Part shown: positions 7,239 to 15,937 of the stretch, one piece after another | How positions within the stretch are numbered: the first letter of the stretch is position 1 | Layout: every line of letters begins with the position of its first letter | Origin: Streptomyces sp. NBC_01549 | Lineage (GTDB): Bacteria > Actinomycetota > Actinomycetes > Streptomycetales > Streptomycetaceae | DNA: 64,000 bases | NCBI RefSeq assembly: GCF_026339955.1 | Contig: NZ_JAPEPW010000001.1 | Coordinates: 1,550,001 to 1,614,000, forward strand | Direction of reading: 5' to 3' | The notes under the pieces: generated by a model | Database searches by the model: none | What the model saw: the letters and a program-made list of their open reading frames with translations, nothing else | What the model was told of the DNA's origin: nothing | Translations under genes and position numbers: made by a program

Positions 7239-8660
7239 ATGGCCGCGAGCGCCCCCCGGATCTTCGTCTCGCACCTCGCCGGTGTCGCCGTCTTCGATCC
7301 CAGCGGCGACCAGGTGGGCCGCGTGCGGGACCTGGTCGCCATGCTCCGTGTCGGACGCCGCCCGCCCCGGCTGCTCGGGCTGGTCGTGGAACTCTCCACC
7401 CGGCGGCGCATCTTCCTGCCCATGACCCGTGTCATCGGCATCGAGTCCGGCCAGGTCATCACCACCGGTGTCCTGAACGTGCGCCGCTTCGAACAGCGGC
7501 CCACCGAGCGGCTCGTCTTCGGCGAACTGCTCGACCGCCGGGTCCGGCTCGTCGAGACCGACGAGGAGGTGACCGTGCTCGACGTGTCCGTCCAGCAGCG
7601 GCCGGCCCGCCGGGAGTGGGAGATCGGCCGCGTCTTCGTGCGCAGGGGTCGCAGCGGGACCTTCCGGCGCACCAAGGGCGAGACGATGACCGTCGACTGG
7701 TCCGCCGTCACCGGGTTCTCGCTGGAGGAGCACGGACAGGGCGCCGAGAGCCTCCTCGCCACCTTCGAGCAGCTGCGCGCGGCCGACCTGGCCAACGTCC
7801 TGCACCACCTGTCGCCGAAACGGCGCGGGGAGGTGGCCGCCGCCCTGGCCGACGACCGCCTCGCCGACGTCCTGGAGGAGCTCCCCGAGGACGACCAGAT
7901 CGAGATCCTGGGCAAGCTCAAGGAGGAGCGCGCCGCCGACGTCCTGGAGGCAATGGACCCCGACGACGCGGCCGACCTGCTCGCCGAACTCCCCGAGGCC
8001 GACGTGGAACGGCTGCTGACGCTGATGCGGCCCGACGAGGCGGCCGACGTACGACGGCTGATGGCGTACGAGGAGCGGACCGCCGGCGGTCTGATGACGA
8101 CCGAGCCCATCGTGCTGCGGCCCGACGCCACGGTCGCCGACGCGCTCGCCCGGGTCCGCAACCCCGACCTGTCCCCCGCGCTCGCCGCCCAGGTGTACGT
8201 GTGCCGCCCGCCGGACGAGACGCCGACCGGGAAGTACCTCGGCACGGTGCACTTCCAGCGGCTGCTGCGCGACCCGCCGTACACGCTGGTCAGTTCGATA
8301 CTCGACGACGATCTGCAGACCCTCGCGCCGGACGCGGCGCTGCCCGTCGTCGCCGGGTTCTTCGCCACGTACGACATGGTCGCGGCGCCCGTCGTCGACG
8401 AGAGCGGCTCGCTGCTCGGCGCGGTGACCGTGGACGACGTACTGGACCACATGCTGCCGGAGGACTGGCGCGAGACCGAGTTCCATCTGCGCGAGGACGA
8501 CCCCCAGGACGAACCACTGGACGAACCTCAGGACGGGCGCCTGCGCGAACTCGAGGACGACCGCGAGGACGACCGGGGAGACGACGAGGAAGGCGATCAG
8601 GAAGGCGATCAGGAAGAAGCCCGTGAAGGCGTGGACGAAGGGGGGCGCGATGGGACCTGA
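7239..8660 (+). CDS. Soluble MgtE N-domain/CBS protein with PRC-barrel start
   Basis: A 473-residue cytoplasmic protein. Residues 1-140 contain PRC-barrel-like strands. Residues 170-290 are the MgtE N-terminal superhelix (repeats such as ADDRLADVLEELPEDDQIEILGKL). Residues 290-420 hold two CBS motifs (MTTEPIVLRPDATVADAL; AAPVVDESGSLLGAVTVDDVLDHM). It lacks the membrane channel domain of true MgtE, so it is more likely a Mg2+ or nucleotide sensor or regulator than a transporter. The last 50 residues are very acidic (Asp/Glu/Gln). Its end overlaps the DUF1003 gene by 11 nt, implying co-translation. Confidence 0.85.
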   Translation: MAASAPRIFVSHLAGVAVFDPSGDQVGRVRDLVAMLRVGRRPPRLLGLVVELSTRRRIFLPMTRVIGIESGQVITTGVLNVRRFEQRPTERLVFGELLDRRVRLVETDEEVTVLDVSVQQRPARREWEIGRVFVRRGRSGTFRRTKGETMTVDWSAVTGFSLEEHGQGAESLLATFEQLRAADLANVLHHLSPKRRGEVAAALADDRLADVLEELPEDDQIEILGKLKEERAADVLEAMDPDDAADLLAELPEADVERLLTLMRPDEAADVRRLMAYEERTAGGLMTTEPIVLRPDATVADALARVRNPDLSPALAAQVYVCRPPDETPTGKYLGTVHFQRLLRDPPYTLVSSILDDDLQTLAPDAALPVVAGFFATYDMVAAPVVDESGSLLGAVTVDDVLDHMLPEDWRETEFHLREDDPQDEPLDEPQDGRLRELEDDREDDRGDDEEGDQEGDQEEAREGVDEGGRDGT

Positions 8661-9234
8661 CCGCGAGACCCGCGAACGGGCCGCCACCGGGGCGACCGCC
8701 GCCACCCGGCCCCGCACCCGCCTCGACCAGCCGCTGCCGCCGCGCCGCCGGCTGATGCCCGAGTGGGACCCGGAGGCGTTCGGGCGGCTGTCGGAGCGGA
8801 TCGCGCGTTTCCTCGGCACCGGACGGTTCATCGTCTGGATGACGGTCGTCATCATCCTGTGGCTGGTGTGGAACATCGCGGCGCCGCGTCATCTGCGCTT
8901 CGACCCGTACCCGTTCATCTTCCTGACCCTGTTGCTCTCGCTGCAGGCCTCCTACGCCGCCCCGCTGATCCTCCTCGCGCAGAACCGCCAGGACGACCGC
9001 GACCGGGTCAACCTCGAACAGGACCGCAAGCAGAACGAGCGGTCGATCGCGGACACCGAGTACCTCACCCGGGAGATCGCCGCCCTGCGCATGGGCCTCG
9101 GCGAGGTCGCCACCCGCGACTGGATCCGCTCCGAATTCCAGGACCTGATCAAGGAGCTGGAGGAACACCGTTCCGACGGCCGGGTCGTATTCCGGGCAGA
9201 ACGGCCGCCACGACGTGACGTAGACGACCGCTGA
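8650..9234 (+). CDS. DUF1003 membrane protein
   Basis: A 194-residue protein. After an Arg/Pro-rich 50-residue N-terminus come two membrane helices (FIVWMTVVIILWLVWNIAAP and the segment FIFLTLLLSLQASYAAPLIL) and then AQNRQDDRDR, the DUF1003 signature. The cytoplasmic C-terminal half is helical and charged. The start at 8650 is preferred (GAAGGGGGG just upstream); an in-frame ATG at 8623 has no ribosome site. It is translationally coupled to the MgtE-N/CBS gene, a pairing also seen in mycobacteria. Function unknown; a link to divalent-cation physiology is inferred from context. Confidence 0.88.
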   Translation: MGPDRETRERAATGATAATRPRTRLDQPLPPRRRLMPEWDPEAFGRLSERIARFLGTGRFIVWMTVVIILWLVWNIAAPRHLRFDPYPFIFLTLLLSLQASYAAPLILLAQNRQDDRDRVNLEQDRKQNERSIADTEYLTREIAALRMGLGEVATRDWIRSEFQDLIKELEEHRSDGRVVFRAERPPRRDVDDR

Positions 9235-9265
9235 CGGGGCTTTCCGGGCCCGGGGCCGGGCACCG

Positions 9266-9277
9266 TACCATCGTCCT
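9266..9277 (+). promoter_or_regulatory. Probable leaderless promoter of mrp, TACCAT-N6-ATG
   Basis: TACCAT (9266-9271) fits a -10 element, and the ATG follows after 6 nt (9278). There is no ribosome site before the ATG. mrp may therefore be transcribed separately from the DUF1003 gene, which ends 43 bp upstream. Confidence 0.5.
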
Positions 9278-10411
9278 ATGGCTACGGAAGACGCGGTGCG
9301 CGAAGCACTGGCGACGGTGAACGACCCCGAGATCCAGCGACCCATCACCGAGCTGGGGATGGTCAAATCGGTGGAGATCGGTGCGGATGGCGCGGTCGCG
9401 GTCACCGTGTATCTGACCGTCTCCGGCTGCCCGATGCGCGAGACCATCACGAAGAACGTGACGGAGGCGGTCTCGGCGGTCGAGGGCGTCACCCGCGTCG
9501 CCGTGACCCTGGACGTGATGAGCGACGAGCAGCGCAAGGAGTTGGCGACCGCGCTGCGCGGCGGGCAGGCCGAGCGCGAGGTGCCCTTCGCCAAGCCGGG
9601 CTCGCTCACCCGCGTGTACGCGGTCGCCTCCGGCAAGGGCGGCGTCGGCAAGTCCTCGGTGACCGTGAACCTCGCGGCGGCGATGGCGGCCGACGGCCTC
9701 AAGGTCGGCGTGGTCGACGCGGACATCTACGGCCACTCGGTGCCCCGTATGCTCGGCGCCGACGGCCGTCCGACCCAGGTCGAGAACATGATCATGCCGC
9801 CGTCCGCGCACGGCGTGAAGGTCATCTCCATCGGCATGTTCACCCCGGGCAACGCACCGGTCGTCTGGCGCGGACCGATGCTCCACCGCGCCCTCCAGCA
9901 GTTCCTGGCGGACGTCTTCTGGGGCGACCTGGACGTCCTGCTCCTGGACCTCCCGCCGGGCACGGGCGACATCGCGATCTCGGTGGCCCAGCTGGTCCCG
10001 AACGCGGAGATCCTGGTCGTCACCACCCCGCAGCAGGCGGCGGCCGAGGTCGCCGAGCGGGCCGGCTCCATCGCCGTCCAGACCCACCAGAAGATCGTGG
10101 GCGTGGTCGAGAACATGTCGGGCCTGCCCTGTCCGCACTGCGGCGAGATGGTCGACGTCTTCGGCACGGGCGGCGGTCAGAGCGTCGCCGACGGCCTGAC
10201 CCGCACCACCGGCGCGAGCGTTCCCGTCCTCGGCTCCATCCCGATCGACGTCCGCCTGCGCGAGGGCGGCGACGAGGGCAAGCCGGTCGTCCTGACCGAC
10301 CCGGACTCCCCCGCGGGCTCCGCCCTGCGCGCCATCGCCGGCAAGCTCGGCGGCCGCCAGCGAGGCCTGTCCGGCATGTCCCTGGGCATCACCCCGAGGA
10401 ACAAGTTCTGA
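9278..10411 (+). CDS. mrp: Mrp/NBP35-family Fe-S carrier ATPase
   Basis: A 377-residue P-loop ATPase of the Mrp/ApbC family, which binds and transfers [4Fe-4S] clusters. Residues 1-90 are a DUF59/MIP18 domain (VNDPEIQRPITELGMV), fused as in most bacterial Mrp proteins. The deviant Walker A GKGGVGKSS is near residue 119. LLLDLPPGTGD is the switch/Walker B region. The CxxC (LPCPHCGEM) near residue 286 is the cluster ligand pair of the homodimer. The transcript is probably leaderless. It is in the same neighbourhood as the homologous gene in the mycobacterial sigE-tatB-mrp block. Confidence 0.95.
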   Translation: MATEDAVREALATVNDPEIQRPITELGMVKSVEIGADGAVAVTVYLTVSGCPMRETITKNVTEAVSAVEGVTRVAVTLDVMSDEQRKELATALRGGQAEREVPFAKPGSLTRVYAVASGKGGVGKSSVTVNLAAAMAADGLKVGVVDADIYGHSVPRMLGADGRPTQVENMIMPPSAHGVKVISIGMFTPGNAPVVWRGPMLHRALQQFLADVFWGDLDVLLLDLPPGTGDIAISVAQLVPNAEILVVTTPQQAAAEVAERAGSIAVQTHQKIVGVVENMSGLPCPHCGEMVDVFGTGGGQSVADGLTRTTGASVPVLGSIPIDVRLREGGDEGKPVVLTDPDSPAGSALRAIAGKLGGRQRGLSGMSLGITPRNKF

Positions 10412-10458
10412 GCAACAGGTTCCAGCACTTTCCAACCCCGGAGAGGTGAACGCGCCCC

Positions 10459-10523
10459 ATCAGGGGCGCGGGGAACTGCGCGACCAGCCACGACGGCCCG
10501 CAGCCATAGACGGCGCAGTTCCC
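10459..10523. repeat. Intergenic repeat with 11-bp stem, probable bidirectional terminator
   Basis: GGGAACTGCGC (10471-10481) and GCGCAGTTCCC (10513-10523) are perfect 11-bp arms around a 31-nt loop containing CGACCAGCCACGACGGCC. It sits between the convergent mrp and the 10545 gene. The left part repeats the ATCAGGGGCGCGG core also found at 1069-1132 and 18084-18130. Confidence 0.7.
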
Positions 10524-10544
10524 GCAAACCCCCGGAGGGCACCG

Positions 10545-11201
10545 TCACGCGTACGCCGCGATGTCCTTGATCATGGCGAAGCCCAGCCCGTACGCACTCA
10601 TCCCCCGGCCGTACGCCCCCACATGGACCCCCATCTGGGTGGAACCCGCGAGGACCCAGCCGAACTCCAACTCGCGGTAGTGGAACGGCGTGGGGACGCC
10701 GTCCACGGGGAGGGACAGCGAGGACCAGTCGGGCCCCGCGAGGTCGTCCGCGAGGGCCCACGCCGTCTCGGTCTGCTGGTCCAGCCAGTCGTCCCGCCGG
10801 GTGTGGTCCATCTGGCCGGGCCAGGTGAAGGACAGCAGCCCCACCCCGGCCAGCCAGGCCGCCGAGGACACCGACGTGGCCTCAAGGAGCCCCGTCCCGT
10901 CCGCGCTGCGGCGCGAGGGGCTCGCGGCGACGGTCACCACGACCGCGAACCGCTCCTTGTCCTCCGTCGACTCGCCGCGCACCGAGGGCTCTTCCCCGTG
11001 CCCGATCGAACCGTGCTCGACGGCACCGTCCGCCGACGTACCGACCTGCATCAGCCAGCGCGGCCCCGTGAAGGCCTCGTCGAGGCCGTACCACGGGAAG
11101 GGCGCCAGCAGGTAGCCATCGGCCGTGCGGCGGGCGAAGGGGACGTGCTGTCCGCCTTCCGCGGCCGGCGCCTGCGTGCCTACCCGACTTGTCGTCTCCA
11201 T
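10545..11201 (-). CDS. Conserved hypothetical protein
   Basis: A 218-residue soluble protein of no family I can name. It has aromatic-rich stretches (FPWYGLDEAF, LLSFTWPGQMDH, FHYRELEFGW) and ends MSAYGLGFAMIKDIAAYA. No signal peptide or membrane segment is seen once the start is set at 11201 (METTSRVG), where AGGAGG lies 11 nt upstream. The frame extends upstream to 11321, but that part has no ribosome site. It is located between mrp and tatB in the conserved stress block. Confidence 0.8.
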   Translation of the reverse strand: METTSRVGTQAPAAEGGQHVPFARRTADGYLLAPFPWYGLDEAFTGPRWLMQVGTSADGAVEHGSIGHGEEPSVRGESTEDKERFAVVVTVAASPSRRSADGTGLLEATSVSSAAWLAGVGLLSFTWPGQMDHTRRDDWLDQQTETAWALADDLAGPDWSSLSLPVDGVPTPFHYRELEFGWVLAGSTQMGVHVGAYGRGMSAYGLGFAMIKDIAAYA

Positions 11202-11380
11202 CTGCCCGGACGCCTCCTTGCTCTCGTCGGACCGGGCGGCCCGCCCCCCTCGGGCGTCCTCAGCAGTCCGCACAACAACTGGGCAGCATAGCCACACCGC
11301 TTCGAGCAGCAGGGAAAGCACCCCGCGCGTGGGGCGCGCACGCGCCGTTTTCAGGCCGTGTCAGACGTCTGCGGGACGGC

Positions 11381-11848
11381 TCAGGTGGCGTCGGCGTCGA
11401 ACGGCGGGCGCTCGTCCGGGTCGCTCTGCTCGGGCTTCTTCGTCATGTCGATCGAACCGCCGGACGAACCCGAGGACGAGGACGAGGACGAGGAAGACGA
11501 GGAGGACGAGGAGGACGAGTCCGTGTCGCGGCTGTGGACCGCGTCCGTGACCTCGGCCATCTCCTTCTTCAGATCGAAGCCGTTGCGGATCTCCTTGAGC
11601 CCCAGCTCGTCGTTGTCCAGCTGCTTGCGGATGAACGTCTTGGGGTTGAGGTCCTCGAATTCGAAGTCCTTGAACTCCGGTCCGAGTTCCTCACGGATGT
11701 CCGCCTTGGCGCTCTCCGAGAACTCACGGATCTTGCGGATGGTGCGGGTGACGTCCTGAATCATCTTCGGGAGCTTTTCCGGACCGAAGACGAGCACGGC
11801 AAGGACAACGAGCGTCACCAGCTCGAGCGGTCCTATGTCATTGAACAC
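11381..11848 (-). CDS. tatB: Twin-arginine translocase subunit TatB
   Basis: A 155-residue TatB. The N-terminus MFNDIGPLELVTLVVLAVLVFGPEKLP is the single membrane helix with the FGPEKLP hinge, followed by an amphipathic helix (IQDVTRTIRKIREFSESAK) and a helical cytoplasmic tail. It forms the TatBC receptor for folded twin-arginine substrates. Oddity: residues 111-126 are 16 consecutive serines, encoded by a low-complexity tract (about 11470-11520) whose complement reads as Asp/Glu codons. A 12-bp perfect palindrome TCGTGTACACGA (11966-11977) lies upstream in the 210-bp gap to htrA. Confidence 0.95.
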   Translation of the reverse strand: MFNDIGPLELVTLVVLAVLVFGPEKLPKMIQDVTRTIRKIREFSESAKADIREELGPEFKDFEFEDLNPKTFIRKQLDNDELGLKEIRNGFDLKKEMAEVTDAVHSRDTDSSSSSSSSSSSSSSSSGSSGGSIDMTKKPEQSDPDERPPFDADAT

Positions 11849-12058
11849 CTGAAGCTCCTTGCGATGTCCTCAGTCCTCGGGCCCTCGGGGTTCTTCCGTG
11901 GTCCGGGCCGGGTCCACGGTACCCGTCGATCCCGTCCGTCCGGAACTGTCCCGGGGCTTCAGGGTTCGTGTACACGACGAGTTTCCCCGGATGTTCGCCG
12001 CTCAGGACGGGCTTCGGGTCGCTCCTGTGAAGTTCATGTCAGTTGCTGTCCATAAAGA

Positions 12059-13813
12059 TCAGCCGCCGTTCGCGGAGCCGAGGACCAGGGTGACGGTCCG
12101 CTGTGAGCCGCCCCGCCTGAGGGTCAGCCGGAGCCGGTCGCCAGGACGGTGGGCGCGGGTCTTCACGATCAGCTCCTCGCCGGAGTGGACGGGCTGTCCG
12201 TCGACCTCGGTGATGACGTCGCCGGCCTTGATGCCCGCCTTGGCCCCGGGGCCGTCCGCGGTGACCGGCGCGCCGCCGCCGGCCTTCGTCCCGACCCGGG
12301 CGCCGTCACCCGTGTAGTCCATGTCGAGCATGACCCCGATCACCGGGTGGGTCGCCCTGCCGGTGTTGATCAGCTCCTCGGCGACGCGCTTGGCCTGGTT
12401 GACGGGGATGGCGAAGCCCAGCCCGATGGAACCGGCCTGACCGCCCTGGAGGTCGGTGCCGCTGTCGGCGGAGCGGATGGCGCTGTTGATGCCGATGACG
12501 CGGGCCCGGGAGTCGAGGAGGGGGCCGCCGGAGTTGCCGGGGTTGATGGGCGCGTCGGTCTGCAGCGCGTCGACGTACGAGACGTCGCTCCCGTCGCCCT
12601 TCTCGCCGCCCGCCGTGATGGGCCGCTCCTTGGCGCTGATGATCCCGGAGGTGACGGTGTTGGCGAGGTCGAAGGGCGCGCCGATGGCGACGACGGGGTC
12701 GCCCACCTGGACGCTGTCGGAGTTGCCCAGGGGCATCGGCCGGAGCCCACCGACCCCCGACACCTTGACCACGGCGAGGTCGTAGCCACTGTCGTGCCCG
12801 ACGACGGTCGCCTTGGCGCTCTGGCCGCCGCTGAACGTCACGGTTATCTCGCCGCCGCTGCCAGCCGGCTGGACCACGTGGTTGTTGGTGAGGATGTGAC
12901 CCCGGGTGTCGAGCACGAACCCGGTGCCGGTGTCCTCTTCGCCGCCCCCGCGCACATGCAGGGTGACCACGCTGGGCAGCGCGCGGGCCGCTATCCCGGC
13001 CACGCTGTCCGGGGCCCGCCCGGACGGCTCCTCGGCGGCTTGCGGCAGCGTGATGTCACCGACCCCGCCGTTGCGCTCCAGATAGGCCCCTACGGCGCCG
13101 CCGACGCCTCCGCAGACGACGGCGAGCAGCACGGCCCCGAGAGCCAGCGCCTTCTTCGCCCGCTTACGTCGTTGAGTCCTCGTCTCGACAGCCGCCCCGG
13201 TCTGCTGGAGCGGTCCGGGTGCGGCCCAGGGGTCGTAGTTCTGCCACGGGGTGGGCGCGGGGTGGTGGGTGCCCGTGTACGGGGCCGGGGGCGGGCCCGG
13301 AGGCATCGCGGTGCCGTGCGCGGAGGTCGCCGCCGGGTGCTGGACGGGCGGGGCGGGCGCCCAGGGGCCCGGCTCGCCGTAGGGCGGGGTGCTGTAGGGG
13401 TCGGGGTCATGCAGGGGCCGGGGACGGTCCACGGAGGCCTGCTGCGCCGGTACGGCGGCGACCGGGGCCTGGCCTGCGGGCACCACGTCGGCAGGACCAC
13501 CGGCCGCGGACGCCTCCGCACCCGGCACGCTCTCTTGAAGAACCGCCGCGGGACGCGCCAACTCGAAGTCACCGTCGCCGGTGTCGCTCCCGGCAATGGA
13601 CCCTGATGGGGCGACGTCGGGAGCGACCGTGCCCGACCAGACGGCGTCCGACGAGGCGGCACCCGACGAGGCCGCGGCCGTCGACGGCCGGTCCAGTTCG
13701 TAGTCCCCGTCGGACCCGAAGACGCCCTCGACCGGACCCACCGCGCCGGCCCCCGGAGGAACCGGGCGGGGCCGACTCCACCACTTCGCCTTCGTGGGCT
13801 TCCCCTCGTTCAT
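12059..13813 (-). CDS. htrA: HtrA/DegP-like membrane-anchored serine protease with PDZ domain
   Basis: A 584-residue S1C protease. A long Pro/Ala-rich cytoplasmic N-terminus (1-215) precedes one membrane helix (about 221-245) and an extracytoplasmic trypsin-like domain. The catalytic His is in TNNHVV (about 309), Asp in GYDLAVV (about 344) and Ser in NPGNSGGPLL (about 427). A C-terminal PDZ domain has KAGIKAGDVITEVDGQPV. It degrades misfolded or regulatory proteins outside the membrane. The start at 13813 has GGGGAG just upstream. It is third in the sigE-rseA-htrA block, 139 bp after the anti-sigma gene, so it may also have its own promoter. Confidence 0.93.
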   Translation of the reverse strand: MNEGKPTKAKWWSRPRPVPPGAGAVGPVEGVFGSDGDYELDRPSTAAASSGAASSDAVWSGTVAPDVAPSGSIAGSDTGDGDFELARPAAVLQESVPGAEASAAGGPADVVPAGQAPVAAVPAQQASVDRPRPLHDPDPYSTPPYGEPGPWAPAPPVQHPAATSAHGTAMPPGPPPAPYTGTHHPAPTPWQNYDPWAAPGPLQQTGAAVETRTQRRKRAKKALALGAVLLAVVCGGVGGAVGAYLERNGGVGDITLPQAAEEPSGRAPDSVAGIAARALPSVVTLHVRGGGEEDTGTGFVLDTRGHILTNNHVVQPAGSGGEITVTFSGGQSAKATVVGHDSGYDLAVVKVSGVGGLRPMPLGNSDSVQVGDPVVAIGAPFDLANTVTSGIISAKERPITAGGEKGDGSDVSYVDALQTDAPINPGNSGGPLLDSRARVIGINSAIRSADSGTDLQGGQAGSIGLGFAIPVNQAKRVAEELINTGRATHPVIGVMLDMDYTGDGARVGTKAGGGAPVTADGPGAKAGIKAGDVITEVDGQPVHSGEELIVKTRAHRPGDRLRLTLRRGGSQRTVTLVLGSANGG

Positions 13814-13952
13814 GCTCTCCCCACACCTGGCCCGCGGCACACCACGCCGACGGTCACCGCAGATTGCCGACTCCGCGTCCGGGAATCCCTCCGGCGGACG
13901 CGGTCCACCCTGGGATTCAACCAGGTTCCGGGGCCGGGGCGCAGAGGGCCGG

Positions 13953-14933
13953 TCAGTGGGCGGTACGGGAGGAGGGGGACGGGGAGGAGGAGGGGGGCGA
14001 GGTGATGACCGGGGCGGCGAGCAGGTCCGGAGTCGTGAGGCCGGGCGGCGTCGACCAGGAGGTCCGCGCGATCGGCTGGGCCTCGGTGAGCGGATGTATG
14101 AGCGGGGACATCGCGGCGGCACCGGCCACCACGGGGGTGGTCAGCGTGTGCATGACGTCGTCTGCCCGGGTCGCCGGAGCGGGGACTCCGGGGAGCAGAG
14201 GCGCGGACACCGAGGTCGGTACCGCGGGCGCCGCGCCGAGCGAACGCTCGCCCTGGGCGAGCAGCGGCCCGTCGGAGCGGCGGCGCTGAGTCTCGGGAGC
14301 CGTCGCGGCCCCCGAGCCCGGCGTACGCATCGGTGTCACATTGCTTCCGCCGGAGCCGCCGCGCGCGTCCGTGGTGTCGGCCGGCACTCCGGTCGACACC
14401 CCGCCGAGCGCGACCGCGGCCAGCGACACCGCACCGGCCGCGGCGACCGCGAAGCGCAGCCCGCGCGAGGCCGATCTGTCGGTCTCGTGACGGCTGACGT
14501 CATGAATGCGGAAACCGCGTCCGGAGGCGGGGGGCAGCACGTCGCCGTGCGGCGCCGCGGGCACGTACCCGAAGGGCTCTCCGCGCACTCCGAAGACGCC
14601 GGTCACCGGGGGGCCGGAGGGGAGTCTTCCGCCGAATCCGCCCCCGCCGAACGGTGAGCCGTCACCGCCGTCGAAGTCACCTCCCCCGGGAAGTCCCTGG
14701 AGACGGGCCAGGAAGCTCTCGGAGGGGGGCGGAGGGGCGACTTCCGCGAACACGTTCTTCAGTCGGCGCTGGGCGTCCGCCTCGGCCTTGCACTTCGCAC
14801 AGGTGACGAGGTGGGCCAGGACGCGCTCGCGCGACTCGTGACCGAGCTCCCCGTCCACCAGGGCGGAGAGTCGGTCCCCAAGATGCTGGTCGGCTACACG
14901 CCGCTCCGTAGGGTTGGGCCGGGATCCACTCAC
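13953..14933 (-). CDS. rseA: Membrane anti-sigma factor, RseA-like zf-HC2
   Basis: A 326-residue anti-sigma factor. The cytoplasmic N-terminus carries the ZAS zinc motif HLVTCAKC (HxxxCxxC) within residues 20-45. A Gly/Pro-rich linker, one membrane helix (about 160-185, [20 protein letters not shown]) and a Ser/Thr/Pro-rich extracellular tail follow. It starts at GTG and overlaps the sigE stop by 4 nt (GTGA), so the two are translationally coupled. In mycobacteria the homologue RseA binds SigE and is released by phosphorylation and proteolysis. The following htrA-type protease fits that circuit. Confidence 0.9.
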   Translation of the reverse strand: MSGSRPNPTERRVADQHLGDRLSALVDGELGHESRERVLAHLVTCAKCKAEADAQRRLKNVFAEVAPPPPSESFLARLQGLPGGGDFDGGDGSPFGGGGFGGRLPSGPPVTGVFGVRGEPFGYVPAAPHGDVLPPASGRGFRIHDVSRHETDRSASRGLRFAVAAAGAVSLAAVALGGVSTGVPADTTDARGGSGGSNVTPMRTPGSGAATAPETQRRRSDGPLLAQGERSLGAAPAVPTSVSAPLLPGVPAPATRADDVMHTLTTPVVAGAAAMSPLIHPLTEAQPIARTSWSTPPGLTTPDLLAAPVITSPPSSSPSPSSRTAH

Positions 14934-15703
14934 GCGGTCGCGCCCCCTCCTCCCAGCGCGGGAACTCCCGTGATCGCGAAGCCGCGGCGCTCGGCACGGG
15001 CCTCGGGAGACCGGTGCGCGAGGGCCTTGCGCAGCTGCGAACGGCCACGGTGGATCCGGCTGCGGACCGTACCGAGCTTGACGCCCAGGGTCGCGGCGAT
15101 CTCCTCGTAGGAGAGTCCCTCGATGTCGCACAGGACGACCGCGGCGCGGAACTCGGGCGCGAGCGTGTCCAGCGCCTGCTGGACGTCCGCGTCGAAGTGC
15201 GCGTCGTTGAAGACCTGCTGCGGGGAGGGCTCGCGGCTGGGCAGGCGCTCGGCCGCGTCGTCACCGAGGGCGTCGAAGCGGATACGCTGCTTGCGGCGCA
15301 CCATGTCGAGGAAGAGGTTCGTGGTGATGCGGTGCAGCCAGCCCTCGAAGGTGCCGGGGGTGTAGGTCGACAGGGAGCGGAAGACGCGGACGAAGACCTC
15401 CTGGGTGAGGTCCTCGGCGTCGTGCTGGTTGCCCGTCAGGCGGTAGGCGAGCCGGTAGACCCGGCCGCTGTGCGTGCTGACGATCTCCTCCCAGGTGGGC
15501 GGAGTCCACGCCTGCGGCTCCGCGTCGGTGGTGAACGTCGCGGTCTGCGCTGGGGCAGCAGCATGGAACTTGTCAGCGATGTCGGTCACGGATTTCGGCT
15601 CACCCGTCGATCTGAGGAGGCGCCGCAGCACCCCGCCCCGATCCACAGGCGCAGCCGCACCTCCCCTGTCGGCTCTGGTGGTGTCCAGCGGAGCCCCTAC
15701 CAT
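14930..15703 (-). CDS. sigE: ECF RNA polymerase sigma factor SigE
   Basis: A 257-residue ECF sigma factor. Region 2 reads [30 protein letters not shown], and region 4 has [32 protein letters not shown], the -35-binding helix-turn-helix. Synteny with the mycobacterial SigE-RseA-HtrA-TatB set supports the envelope-stress assignment (this is not S. coelicolor SCO3356). The start at 15703 has GAGGTGG upstream. A second in-frame ATG at 15823, with GGGGGAAAG upstream, would add 40 residues and lies just below an ECF-type promoter, so two isoforms are possible. Confidence 0.93.
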   Translation of the reverse strand: MVGAPLDTTRADRGGAAAPVDRGGVLRRLLRSTGEPKSVTDIADKFHAAAPAQTATFTTDAEPQAWTPPTWEEIVSTHSGRVYRLAYRLTGNQHDAEDLTQEVFVRVFRSLSTYTPGTFEGWLHRITTNLFLDMVRRKQRIRFDALGDDAAERLPSREPSPQQVFNDAHFDADVQQALDTLAPEFRAAVVLCDIEGLSYEEIAATLGVKLGTVRSRIHRGRSQLRKALAHRSPEARAERRGFAITGVPALGGGGATA

Positions 15704-15857
15704 AGCCACCTCGCCCGTTAGCTCCGGATAAGCGGTTTTACGCGAATTTGATACGCGCTCATATGGCCGCGTCAGCACGTGATCGCCACCCCGCTCCACA
15801 CCCCGTTCCACGTACCGATCCATCGACTTTCCCCCGCTCTGTTTCCGCACCCCTCTA

Positions 15858-15883
15858 AACGCCTGGTCCCATCTGCGGGTTCC
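15858..15883 (-). promoter_or_regulatory. ECF-type promoter GGAACC-N16-CGTT upstream of sigE
   Basis: On the minus strand GGAACC (15883-15878) is followed by exactly 16 nt and CGTT (15861-15858), matching the common ECF sigma consensus GGAAC-N16/17-CGTT. Transcription would start near 15850, upstream of both candidate sigE starts, which fits positive autoregulation. No other complete match was found by eye in the block. Confidence 0.65.
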
Positions 15884-15937
15884 CGGCACCAACGGATACA
15901 GTCACGCCCAGGCAATCACGGGGACAGGGAGAGGGTC

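Noticed and set aside
11189..12055. Plus-strand frame opposite tatB with Asp/Glu or Arg-rich runs
   Set aside because: It is the complement of the serine tract of TatB.
12149..13606. 485-codon plus-strand frame opposite htrA
   Set aside because: Antisense shadow of a well-conserved protease with full catalytic triad.
13924..13929. GGAACC upstream of htrA as a second SigE promoter
   Set aside because: No CGTT or GTC follows at 15-18 nt on the minus strand, so only half of the motif is present.
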